Made by a program: the position numbers and the translations under genes
Part shown: piece after piece, positions 52,748 to 60,525 of the stretch
How the letters are laid out: every line of letters begins with the position of its first letter
Numbering within the stretch: the stretch's first letter is position 1
From: Pseudomonas kilonensis
GTDB lineage: Bacteria > Pseudomonadota > Gammaproteobacteria > Pseudomonadales > Pseudomonadaceae
Assembly (NCBI RefSeq): GCF_001269885.1
Contig: NZ_LHVH01000024.1
Location: 62,001-126,000 of the forward strand
Reading direction: 5' to 3'
Length of the DNA: 64,000 nucleotides
The notes under the pieces: generated by a model
Told to the model about the DNA's origin: nothing
Seen by the model: only the letters and a program-made list of their open reading frames with translations
The model's database searches: none

Positions 52748-53305
52748 TCAAACCTTCTTGTGTTGCTCGACCCACTTGCCGTAGGCATCGATGAATTTCT
52801 GCAGGATGGGCCGTACCGAGTCCGACAGGTTGCCCGCCTCGTCAAATGCCGTCCCGGCACCGCTCAGGTAGGCTTCCGGCTGCTGCATGCAGGGCACGTC
52901 AAGGAATACCAGCGACTGGCGCAAATGGTGGTTGGCACCGAAACCACCCATGGCGCCCGGTGAAGCACTGATCACCGCGCCCGGCTTGCCGCTCAGGCAA
53001 CTCTGGCCGTAGGGACGCGAGCCGACGTCGATGGCGTTTTTCAACGGCGCCGGCACCGAGCGGTTGTACTCAGGCGTGACGAACAACAAAGCATCAGCCG
53101 CACCCACCTGCTGACGGAATGTGGTGTAGGCTGCCGGCGGTGTCACATCAATGTCTTCGTTATAAAGTGGCAACTCGCCGATCTCGACAATGTTCAGCTT
53201 GAGGTTGGCGGGCGCCAGGTCAGCCAGTGCCAGCGCGACCTTGCGGTTGATCGATGCCTTGCGCAGGCTGCCCACCAAAACGGCCACTGTGTAGACATTA
53301 CTCAT
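52748..53305 (-). CDS. NADPH-dependent FMN reductase, ChrR/YieF-type
   Basis: A 185-residue flavodoxin-like reductase. FMN-binding segments are VGSLRKASINRKVA (about residues 10-23), FVTPEYNRSVPAPLKNAIDV (about 76-95) and SASPGAMGGFGANHHLRQSL (about 110-129). These are standard for the ChrR/YieF group that reduces quinones, chromate and similar compounds in the cytoplasm. The start at 53305 gives MSNVYTVAVLVGSLRK. It is co-oriented with arsB but a REPIN lies between, so an operon is uncertain. A possible -10 (TATAAC on the minus strand) is at 53343-53348. Confidence 0.9.
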   Translation of the reverse strand: MSNVYTVAVLVGSLRKASINRKVALALADLAPANLKLNIVEIGELPLYNEDIDVTPPAAYTTFRQQVGAADALLFVTPEYNRSVPAPLKNAIDVGSRPYGQSCLSGKPGAVISASPGAMGGFGANHHLRQSLVFLDVPCMQQPEAYLSGAGTAFDEAGNLSDSVRPILQKFIDAYGKWVEQHKKV

Positions 53306-53490
53306 GAGAGGCTTCTCGACTATCGGCTCAAAGGAGCCTGTAGTTATAGATGATCGGGGTGACAATTGGACCAGTGGAGCGACGAAAACCTGTCGGCTGG
53401 ACTATTTTTTTCATGTAGGAAAACTTACCACGCTTGACCAGGGTCTACAGAACCGCAAATCGAGTGATTTATTTCCAGAGGTTCTAAGCA

Positions 53491-53724
53491 ATGGCAGCAG
53501 TACTTGTCGGACAATTTCATGCGCGGGACGCCGAAGGTCGCGTCTATTCGGTGCATGAGTTCCAGGAATCGACCCCGTCACCCGACGGAAACGGCAAGGA
53601 GCCTGTCACCACTTACAAGCTGGCGATCGGTGATCGAGTCAAGAAACTCAACGAGGACGAGTTTGAATTGGTGCAGACCGGCATCAAGTTGACGCGCGAA
53701 CCCGAAACACAAATAGCGCTATAA
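53491..53724 (+). CDS. Small hypothetical protein (77 aa)
   Basis: A 77-residue soluble protein, MAAVLVGQFHARDAEGRVYS followed by a strand-rich sequence ending TREPETQIAL. AGAGG lies 11 bases before the ATG. Composition and compact beta pattern look like a real small cytoplasmic protein. No family is recognised. It is divergent from the flavin reductase gene and 87 bases upstream of a LysR gene on the same strand. Confidence 0.7.
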   Translation: MAAVLVGQFHARDAEGRVYSVHEFQESTPSPDGNGKEPVTTYKLAIGDRVKKLNEDEFELVQTGIKLTREPETQIAL

Positions 53725-53811
53725 CCTGTTGGTTATTAGCAGAAGTCATGCCCGGACTTGGGTTAGGATTCAGCCACTCAATGGCTCACCCGCCGAACAT
53801 GGACTTCTTGC

Positions 53812-54705
53812 ATGCGTTTACGCCACATCGAAGTGATCCAGGCGCTGCTGCAGACCGGTCACCTCGGCACGGCGGCCGAATGGCTGCAACTGCCGGTGAC
53901 AGAGGTCGAGGCGATCCTGCGCGATGCCGAGGCCCAGCTGGGCTTCATGCTGTTTGCCAGCGTGCGCGGACGCCTGCAGGCCACCCGGGAAACCCTTGAA
54001 CTGCGCGACGGCATCACGCGGGTGTACGACACCCTCGAACCGGTGCAGCGCCTGGCCAGCAGCCTGAAACACTATCAGGCACCACCCTTGCGCATTATCT
54101 GCACCCCGCCACTGGCCCAGCAGTTGTTGCCCCAGAGCATCGCCGCCTTGCGTCGCCGCCATCCGGATGCGCCTTGCACCCTGCTCAGCCAACCGACCCG
54201 CGACATCGTCCACAGCCTGCTGTTGCGTGAAAGCGACCTGGGCCTGAGCCTGCACGATCCTGAACACCCCGACATCCATTGCCAGATGATCGCCCAGGGC
54301 AAACTGCAATTGCTGGCACCTCACGGCTGGCTGCAACCCCGACAAAAGTACATTTCGCTCCAGGACCTGGCGGGCCAGCCGTTGGTAGGCCTGGATGGCC
54401 ATGACCCGTTGAGCCCTGCGTTCGAGCATAAATTGGCGGCGCTGCGTCCGGCGCCGATGATCCAGATCCGCGTCCAGACCCATCAGATGATGCGCGCCAT
54501 GGTCGAGGCCGGCGAGGGCCTGGCCATCGTCGACCCGTTCACCGCCTCGGGTGCCAAGGGCAGTGGCCTGGACGTCTGCCCGGTATCGCCGGCCATTGCG
54601 ATTGGCCTCTATGCCCTGAGCCTGAACGGCACGCCGCCCTCACCCACCCTCCAGTCGCTGCTGGAACGGGTTACGGAACAAGCCGAGGCGTTGTTGAACC
54701 ACTGA
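53812..54705 (+). CDS. LysR-family transcriptional regulator
   Basis: A 297-residue LTTR. The N-terminal helix-turn-helix (MRLRHIEVIQALLQTGHLGT...) is somewhat diverged but recognisable. The periplasmic-binding-protein-like effector domain begins near residue 92 (PPLRIICTPPLAQQLLP) and contains ESDLGLSLHDPEHP and MVEAGEGLAIVDPFTASG. The target is unknown: there is no divergent partner gene at the usual position. Its 3' end overlaps the GNAT gene on the opposite strand by 35 bases. Confidence 0.88.
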   Translation: MRLRHIEVIQALLQTGHLGTAAEWLQLPVTEVEAILRDAEAQLGFMLFASVRGRLQATRETLELRDGITRVYDTLEPVQRLASSLKHYQAPPLRIICTPPLAQQLLPQSIAALRRRHPDAPCTLLSQPTRDIVHSLLLRESDLGLSLHDPEHPDIHCQMIAQGKLQLLAPHGWLQPRQKYISLQDLAGQPLVGLDGHDPLSPAFEHKLAALRPAPMIQIRVQTHQMMRAMVEAGEGLAIVDPFTASGAKGSGLDVCPVSPAIAIGLYALSLNGTPPSPTLQSLLERVTEQAEALLNH

Positions 54706-55285
54706 TCGACATGCCCAGCGGATCGTCGAACAGCCGGTACCAGAACAGCGCCACTTCGGCGGTATGCCGGTCAATGCCGCGATAGCGCAGGTGATCGATA
54801 CCGCCGAGCACGTAACCGCAACGCTCATAGAGTCGGCAGGCGCCCAGATTGTTGTTCTGGGTCTCGAGCATGATGCCCGGCAGTTTTTTCTTGCGGCTCC
54901 AGAACTGGGCGACATCGAGCAATGCCTTGGCTACTCCGTGGCGACGGGCTGGGGCGTGTACCGCCAACTCGTCGATGTGGGCATAGCCGTTCCAGTTGGT
55001 ACTGACCACCAGATGCCCCACGGGCTGATCATCGAGATAAGCCATGAAGATCTCGCTGTCCGGGGCATCGCGGAAGCTACTGAACTCCTCGGGATCGATG
55101 CCATAGCACTTGCGATAGGGAACAATAGGTGTCACCGCCCACTGGCTGACGGGCCGGCCGATCTGCGCCGTCCCGTAGTCGTTGACTTCGAAGCTGAAGT
55201 CACTGCCCCAGATATAGGCGGCAAAGCCGTCATCGACGACGCGCACCGACAACCCGGGGTGCTTGGGATTCATGACCGGTTGCAT
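54671..55285 (-). CDS. GNAT-family N-acetyltransferase
   Basis: A 204-residue acetyltransferase. The acetyl-CoA-binding motif A is seen in HIDELAVHAPARRHGVAKALL (about residues 118-138; shown in part as VHAPARRHGVAKAL). A following EYE-like segment is GIMLETQNNNLGACRLYERC, the classical GNAT closing motif. The start at 55285 follows AGGACC 11 bases upstream; ATGs at 55303 and 55273 are alternatives. The substrate is unknown. It is convergent with the LysR gene, overlapping its end by 35 bases. Confidence 0.85.
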   Translation of the reverse strand: MQPVMNPKHPGLSVRVVDDGFAAYIWGSDFSFEVNDYGTAQIGRPVSQWAVTPIVPYRKCYGIDPEEFSSFRDAPDSEIFMAYLDDQPVGHLVVSTNWNGYAHIDELAVHAPARRHGVAKALLDVAQFWSRKKKLPGIMLETQNNNLGACRLYERCGYVLGGIDHLRYRGIDRHTAEVALFWYRLFDDPLGMSISGSTTPRLVP

Positions 55286-55462
55286 ACTGGGGAAGGTCCT
55301 CATTCCTTGAGACAACCAACGGCGTGGTGCCATCCATTGCCCTTGCCTTTCAAATCTTCACACATCAAGCGGGATCCGTAGCCTGCCCGTTACCTCAGGG
55401 TAGAAGGTCGTGGCGATTGTGGCGAGAAATGAACGATGGATAACCTTGCTCGCGATGGTCCC

Positions 55463-55559
55463 TGTAGGAGCTGGCGAAGCCTGCGATCTTTTGATCTTTC
55501 ACGCGAGACTCAACTGCCAGGGGAAAGATCGCAGCCTCGCTCCGCTCGGCAGCTCCTAC
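55463..55559. repeat. REPIN, GTAGGAGCTGGC class
   Basis: Inverted arms TGTAGGAGCTGGCGAAGCCT and AGCCTCGCTCCGCTCGGCAG...CTCCTACG around a loop of about 30 bases; the arms are imperfect. It lies in the 301-bp gap 55286-55586, which otherwise holds nothing I recognise. Confidence 0.82.
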
Positions 55560-55586
55560 GGAACGACATGGCCTAACAGGGTTTCA

Positions 55587-56348
55587 TCAGTGCGTTGCAG
55601 CCTGCGCCTCGGCCAACTGCGTCCACAATGCCGGAGCACCTGCGGACTTGGCGATGGCTTCCAGACGCGCGGCATGTTCGGCCAGGTCGCTTTCGCTGGC
55701 GCGGATAATCCGCGATGGCTGGCGCTCAGCGGGCAAACGGCGAATCTCCGAGGCCTGGTTGCCGGAGCCTTCGCCAGTACCGTTGCCGTCCGAGGCGTTG
55801 CCGGCCAGGGACAGGCTGGTCTGGCCGCCGGTCATAGTCAGGTAGACGTCGGCCAGGATCTCGGAGTCGAGCAAGGCGCCGTGCAGTTCACGGCCGGAGT
55901 TGTCGACGCCGTAGCGCTTGCACAAGGCATCGAGGCTATTGCGCTGCCCAGGGTGGCGTTCCCGGGCCATCATCAGGGTATCGAGAATGGTGCAATGCTG
56001 GGTAATGTCGGCCCGGTCGTGCTGGCCCATCAGGGCGAATTCGTTGTTGATGAACCCGACGTCGAACGCCGCGTTGTGGATGATCAACTGCGCGCCCTGG
56101 ATGAATTCGAAGAACTCATCGGCCACTTCGGCGAAACGCGGCTTGCCCACCAGGAATTCGTTGGTGATGCCGTGGACGCCAATGGCGCCCTCGTCGCTTT
56201 CGCGGTCCGGTTGCAGGTACACATGGAAATGGCGACCGGTCAGGCGCCGGCCGATCAGCTCGACACAACCGATTTCAATAATCCGGTGACCATCGGTCAC
56301 CGGCATGCCGGTGGTTTCGGTATCCAGTACTACAGATCTGTTGGCCAT
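55587..56348 (-). CDS. dnaQ: DNA polymerase III epsilon subunit (proofreading exonuclease)
   Basis: A 253-residue DnaQ. The three exonuclease motifs are present: ExoI DTETTG (about residues 9-14), ExoII HNAAFDVGF (about 95-103) and ExoIII HGALLDSEILADVYL (about 158-172) with the general-base His and last Asp. It removes misincorporated bases on the polymerase III core. The C-terminal part after about 190 is variable and binds the alpha subunit. It is next to rnhA as in many gammaproteobacteria, here with a REPIN between them. Confidence 0.97.
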   Translation of the reverse strand: MANRSVVLDTETTGMPVTDGHRIIEIGCVELIGRRLTGRHFHVYLQPDRESDEGAIGVHGITNEFLVGKPRFAEVADEFFEFIQGAQLIIHNAAFDVGFINNEFALMGQHDRADITQHCTILDTLMMARERHPGQRNSLDALCKRYGVDNSGRELHGALLDSEILADVYLTMTGGQTSLSLAGNASDGNGTGEGSGNQASEIRRLPAERQPSRIIRASESDLAEHAARLEAIAKSAGAPALWTQLAEAQAATH

Positions 56349-56467
56349 CAGTGTTCAGCTCTCAGCGGGCAGTCTTGCAAAAGCGCGGATGTTAACACGC
56401 TCTTGTCGCAAGGGGATTTACCTGGGAGCCAGGCTCTTGCAAGCAAGTGATGAACGAGAGCAAACAC

Positions 56468-56556
56468 TGTGGGAGCCAAGCTTGCTCGCGATGAAGATCA
56501 TGCGGTCTTTCAGGAAAACCAGGGCGCCTGTGTCGCGAGCAAGCTTTGCTCCCACA
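56468..56556. repeat. REPIN, GTGGGAGCCAAGCTTGC class
   Basis: Arms TGTGGGAGCCAAGCTTGCTC and GAGCAAGCTTTGCTCCCACA, imperfectly matched, between dnaQ and rnhA. Confidence 0.85.
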
Positions 56557-56589
56557 CAAGCGCCCTGGCCACAGGGGCGCAACCGAGAA

Positions 56590-57042
56590 TCAAGCCTGCT
56601 TGTAGCCCCGCACCTCATCGACCCCACGATTGGCCAACTGGTCGGCCCGTTCGTTGCCGTGGTGGCCGATGTGGCCGCGCACCCATTTCCAGGTGACGTT
56701 GTGGCGGTTGACCTGTTCATCCAGCAGCTTCCAGAGGTCGGCGTTTTTCACCGGTTCCTTTGCCGCCGTCTTCCAGCCGCGCTTCTTCCAGTTGGCCATC
56801 CACTCGTTGATGCCTTTCATGACGTACTGCGAGTCGGTCACCAACAACACATCGCAGGACCGCTTGAGCTCTTCCAGGCCTCGGATGGCGCCCATCAGCT
56901 CCATGCGATTGTTGGTGGTATTGGCTTCGCCGCCCCAGAGTTCCTTCTCCACGCCCTTGCACACCAGCAACGCGCCCCAGCCGCCCGGACCGGGGTTGCC
57001 CTTGCAGGCGCCATCAGTGAAGAGTTCTACGCTATCGCTCAT
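56590..57042 (-). CDS. rnhA: Ribonuclease HI
   Basis: A 150-residue enzyme degrading RNA in RNA-DNA hybrids. The four acidic active-site residues lie in FTDGACKGNPGPGGWG (Asp near 10), NRMELMGAIRGLE (Glu near 48), LLVTDSQYVMKGI (Asp near 70) and GHIGHHGNERADQLA (His and Asp near 124-134). The basic helical handle (WMANWKKRGWKTAAKEPVKN) is present. Length matches the family. It is preceded by the terminator of the upstream methyltransferase gene, so it likely has its own promoter. Confidence 0.97.
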   Translation of the reverse strand: MSDSVELFTDGACKGNPGPGGWGALLVCKGVEKELWGGEANTTNNRMELMGAIRGLEELKRSCDVLLVTDSQYVMKGINEWMANWKKRGWKTAAKEPVKNADLWKLLDEQVNRHNVTWKWVRGHIGHHGNERADQLANRGVDEVRGYKQA

Positions 57043-57055
57043 GCCAATCTATCCA

Positions 57056-57086
57056 GGAAAAAATGCAAAGGCCCGCCGATCGGGCC
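57056..57086 (-). terminator. Rho-independent terminator after the methyltransferase gene
   Basis: On the minus strand GGCCCG-ATCGG-CGGGCC is followed by TTTGCATTTTTT, located between the methyltransferase stop (57132) and the rnhA start (57042). Confidence 0.7.
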
Positions 57087-57131
57087 CGACAACACCCGCA
57101 GCCCATTACCGGCAAGAACCCTCGAAAAAGG

Positions 57132-57890
57132 TTACGGCTCGATGTGGCGACGATTGACCTTGGCCATTGGCAAGGGAATCAACTTGCCCATCGGCTCGCG
57201 TCGCACCTGACGCACCGGGCGCAGTCCGACCGCGATCTTGCGCGCCACCAGCAGGTAGAAACCGCCGCCGGACAGCTGCCAGTCACCGGCCTTGCGCTCC
57301 CAGCCGGCCAGGCGCGCCTGCCACTTGGGCGACGCAAGCGGCGGACGATAGCACCCGAAGCGGCGTTTCTCCAGCGCAAAACCCAGCAGGTTGAGCCAGT
57401 CACCGACCCTCGACGCCGAGATGCAGCGGGCCTGGCGCAAGGCGTCGTGGGCAAACACATGACGCAACCCCCAAGTGCTCCAGGGGTTGATGCCGATGAT
57501 CAACAGATGCCCGCCGGGGCGCACGCTGCTGGCGGCTTCACGCAACAAACCGTGAGGTGACAGGCAGAAATCCAGGCCGTGCTGCATGACCACCACATCG
57601 GCGGCATGTTCGCTCAACGGCCAGGCCTGCTCCTCGCAGACGATTTCCACCCCGGGCAACGGCGCCCCCAGGCGTACGTTGCGCTGGACTTGCGGTGCCG
57701 ACGGCGGGGTTTGCGCCGAGGGCCCGTAGTGCACCAGGTAGCCGCCGAAGAACCGGCCCAACTCGTCTTCGAGCATGCGCCGTTCTTCATCCAGCAAAAA
57801 TTGCCCGACAGGGCCGGACAGCCATTCACGGGCGGCGCTGATCAACGCCAGCCAGTCAGGATCAGCCTGAGCGAACGCTTCATCGGTCAT
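57132..57890 (-). CDS. SAM-dependent methyltransferase
   Basis: A 252-residue class I methyltransferase-like protein. The SAM motifs are weak: the loop after strand 1 appears near LGAPLPGVEIVCEEQAWPLS and the post-motif as AADVVVMQHGLDFCLSPHGL. RPGGHLLIIGINPWSTWGLR is the typical motif III region. It lies between rnhA and gloB, a place where many Pseudomonas have a methyltransferase of the YafS type. The start at 57890 was chosen for GGAG 6 bases upstream. The substrate is unknown. Confidence 0.85.
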   Translation of the reverse strand: MTDEAFAQADPDWLALISAAREWLSGPVGQFLLDEERRMLEDELGRFFGGYLVHYGPSAQTPPSAPQVQRNVRLGAPLPGVEIVCEEQAWPLSEHAADVVVMQHGLDFCLSPHGLLREAASSVRPGGHLLIIGINPWSTWGLRHVFAHDALRQARCISASRVGDWLNLLGFALEKRRFGCYRPPLASPKWQARLAGWERKAGDWQLSGGGFYLLVARKIAVGLRPVRQVRREPMGKLIPLPMAKVNRRHIEP

Positions 57891-57955
57891 TGCATTCTCC
57901 AACGCGTCAGGAAGTTCTAAGATGCGCCTTTGTTTTCCGCTTGGCGAATTCCACG

Positions 57956-58723
57956 ATGATACAGATCAGTGCCCTGCCCGCATTCACCGATAACTACATC
58001 TGGTTGTTACAGGACCACGCCACCCAGCGCTGCGCCGTGGTCGACCCGGGTGACGCCGCACCGGTGCAGGCCTGGCTCGAGGCCCATCCGGGCTGGGTCC
58101 TGAGCGATATCTTGATCACCCATCATCACCATGATCATGTCGGCGGCGTCCAGGCGCTGAAGAATGCGACGAACGCCACCGTTTACGGCCCGGCCAGCGA
58201 AAACATCCCGGCGCGGGACCAGGCCCTGCATGACAACGACCAGGTCAGCGTGCTCGGCTGGGACTTCGATGTCTACGCCGTGCCGGGCCATACCCTGGGG
58301 CACATCGCCTACTACCACCACGGCCTGCTGTTCTGTGGCGATACCCTGTTCGCCGCCGGTTGCGGTCGGCTCTTCGAAGGCACGCCTGCGCAAATGCACC
58401 ACTCGCTCAGTCGCCTCGCCGCCCTGCCTGAAGATACGCTGGTCTACTGCACCCACGAATATACCCTCAGCAACCTGAAGTTCGCGGCCGCCGTGGAGCC
58501 CGGCAACCCGGACATCGTCGCCCGCCTGGAAAAAGTCAGCCGGCAACGCAGCGAAGGCATCATGACGCTGCCCTCGACCCTGGCCCTGGAAAAACTCACC
58601 AATCCGTTCCTGCGCACGACTGAAACATCCGTTAAACAAAAAGCGGACGAACGGAACGGCCAGCGAAACCAGACGCCGAGTGAGGTTTTTGCGGCCTTGA
58701 GGGCTTGGAAAGATACGTTCTAA
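57956..58723 (+). CDS. gloB: Hydroxyacylglutathione hydrolase (glyoxalase II)
   Basis: A 255-residue metallo-beta-lactamase-fold enzyme hydrolysing S-D-lactoylglutathione to D-lactate and glutathione. The binuclear metal motif THHHHDHVGG lies near residue 53, further metal His in VPGHTLGH near 110, Asp in FCGDTLF near 127 and the last His in CTHEYT near 166. Length matches GloB. The ATG at 57956 was chosen over an upstream one because the N-terminus MIQISALPAFTDNYIWLL is conserved. It is divergent from the methyltransferase and followed by mltD. Confidence 0.96.
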   Translation: MIQISALPAFTDNYIWLLQDHATQRCAVVDPGDAAPVQAWLEAHPGWVLSDILITHHHHDHVGGVQALKNATNATVYGPASENIPARDQALHDNDQVSVLGWDFDVYAVPGHTLGHIAYYHHGLLFCGDTLFAAGCGRLFEGTPAQMHHSLSRLAALPEDTLVYCTHEYTLSNLKFAAAVEPGNPDIVARLEKVSRQRSEGIMTLPSTLALEKLTNPFLRTTETSVKQKADERNGQRNQTPSEVFAALRAWKDTF

Positions 58724-58757
58724 GGCAGCTATCGATTGATACAAAAATTCTGAAAGG

Positions 58758-58786
58758 TTGACCTGTTGGGGTGCGCTTCCTAGAAT
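58758..58786 (+). promoter_or_regulatory. Sigma-70 promoter of mltD
   Basis: TTGACC (58758-58763), a 17-base spacer and TAGAAT (58781-58786), about 36 bases before the mltD start. Confidence 0.75.
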
Positions 58787-58822
58787 CGGCCGACATTTTT
58801 GCCCGGAACTTACTTCCAGCCA

Positions 58823-60271
58823 ATGTCGTCATCTATACGCAGGTCCGTCCAGTCAGACACATTGACCCGCTTGGCTCAAGCCATCGCGGTGGCTGTGTCC
58901 GCCACCTTGGCGGGCTGCCAGAGCACGAGCCAGCCGCCGCAGACCGACGCGGCGCACACCCCGAATATCGCCGCTCGCGCCAAACAGAAGCCGGTATGGC
59001 TCACCGAGAAACCCAGCCCCCAAGTACCCCAGGACGTCTGGGAACGCATGCGCCAGGGCTTCCAGCTGCAGGAAACAGCCGGCGTCAACCCGCGTATCGA
59101 GCAACAGCGCCTGTGGTTCGCCAGCAACCCCTCCTTCCTGGAGAACGCCGGTGAGCGCGGCAGCCTGTACATCCATTACATCGTCGAACGCCTCGAAGAG
59201 CGCAACATGCCGCTGGAGCTGGCGCTACTGCCGGTGATCGAGAGTGCCTACAACCCCATGGCCTATTCCCGGGCCAACGCGGTGGGCCTGTGGCAATTCA
59301 TCCCGTCCACGGGGCGTTACTTCAACCTGCGCCAGACCCGCTTCTATGACGGGCGTCGCGACATCACCGCTTCCACCACGGCCGCCATGGACTACCTGAC
59401 GCGCCTGCACGACATGTTCAACGGCGACTGGTTGCTGGCGCTGGCGGCCTACAATGCCGGCGAAGGCACGGTCAGTCGCGCCATCGAGCGCAACGAGAAG
59501 CTTGGCCTGCCCACCGACTACTGGAACCTGCCGCTGCCCAGCGAGACCCAGGCCTATGTGCCGAAGCTGCTGGCGCTGTCCCAGGTGGTGCTCTCGCCCG
59601 ATGCCTATGGCGTGAACCTCAACCCGATCGCCAACGAACCCTATTTCCAGGTCGTCGAGATCAACCAGCGCATGGACCTGTCCAAGGTCGCGGCGGTGGC
59701 CAACATCGATGAAGACGAGCTGTTCCAGCTCAACCCGGCCTTCAAGCAGCGCACCACCATCGACGGCCCGCAGCACCTGCTGGTACCCACCTCCAAGGCT
59801 CAATTGCTGACCGCCAGCCTGTCGACCATGCGCCCGGAAGAGCTGATCAGCCAGCGCTCGCTCAAACCGGTCTTCGAATCGGCCGATGACAGCGACGTGG
59901 CAGGTGCGAAGCGCACCTACCGCGTCAAGCGCGGTGACAACCTGGCCCAGATCGCCAAGGCCAACAACGTCCAGACCAAGGACCTGCAACGCTGGAACAA
60001 ACTCAGCGGCAACAAGCTCAAGGTCGGCCAGACCCTGGTGATGCAGGATGCCAAGGCCAGCAAGACCACCGGCAAGCGCATCAGCACCGTGGTGGCCGCC
60101 AATAGCAAGGACCCGAAGAAGCAGACCCAGTACAAGGTCAAGCAAGGTGATTCGCTGTACGTCGTCGCCAAACGCTTCAACGTGGAAATGCAGCACCTCA
60201 AGCGCTGGAACCCGCGGATGGGCAAGGCACTCAAGCCTGGGCAGATGCTGACGGTCTATTCCCCGCACTGA
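58823..60271 (+). CDS. mltD: Membrane-bound lytic murein transglycosylase D
   Basis: A 482-residue lipoprotein. A signal sequence ends in the lipobox LAGC (Cys near residue 33). The SLT domain has the catalytic Glu in ALLPVIESAYNPMAYSRANA (about 140-160), then GLWQFIPSTGRYF and LLALAAYNAGEGTV. Two LysM domains follow near 373 (YRVKRGDNLAQIAKANNV) and 437 (YKVKQGDSLYVVAKRFNV). It cleaves peptidoglycan with 1,6-anhydro product formation at the outer membrane. The start at 58823 lies 36 bases after a good promoter. Confidence 0.95.
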   Translation: MSSSIRRSVQSDTLTRLAQAIAVAVSATLAGCQSTSQPPQTDAAHTPNIAARAKQKPVWLTEKPSPQVPQDVWERMRQGFQLQETAGVNPRIEQQRLWFASNPSFLENAGERGSLYIHYIVERLEERNMPLELALLPVIESAYNPMAYSRANAVGLWQFIPSTGRYFNLRQTRFYDGRRDITASTTAAMDYLTRLHDMFNGDWLLALAAYNAGEGTVSRAIERNEKLGLPTDYWNLPLPSETQAYVPKLLALSQVVLSPDAYGVNLNPIANEPYFQVVEINQRMDLSKVAAVANIDEDELFQLNPAFKQRTTIDGPQHLLVPTSKAQLLTASLSTMRPEELISQRSLKPVFESADDSDVAGAKRTYRVKRGDNLAQIAKANNVQTKDLQRWNKLSGNKLKVGQTLVMQDAKASKTTGKRISTVVAANSKDPKKQTQYKVKQGDSLYVVAKRFNVEMQHLKRWNPRMGKALKPGQMLTVYSPH

Positions 60272-60323
60272 GATGACCGGGGAGCTTTGTGTGGTGAGGG
60301 GCCCCATCTGTGGGGGCAAGGCA

Positions 60324-60413
60324 TGTGGGAGCAAGGCTTGCCCGCGATGGCCGCACCGCGGTTTAACAGTTGAACCGCGATATCGTTCATCGCGGGCAAG
60401 CCTTGCTCCCACA
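60324..60413. repeat. REPIN, GTGGGAGCAAGGCTTGCC class
   Basis: Inverted arms TGTGGGAGCAAGGCTTGCCC and complement, enclosing the near-palindrome ACCGCGGTTTAACAGTTGAA. It lies between mltD and the solute-binding protein gene. Confidence 0.9.
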
Positions 60414-60525
60414 GGTATCCGCTTAGCTGACTGGCATCCCCTCTAAACCCCGCCTTTTTCCTGCCGATACAAGCTGTTACTGTACAGGCCATAAAAGCCC
60501 AAGCCGCCTGGATCGGATCTCATAC

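Noticed and set aside
59225..60412. A 395-codon minus-strand frame
   Set aside because: It is antisense to mltD and runs into a REPIN.
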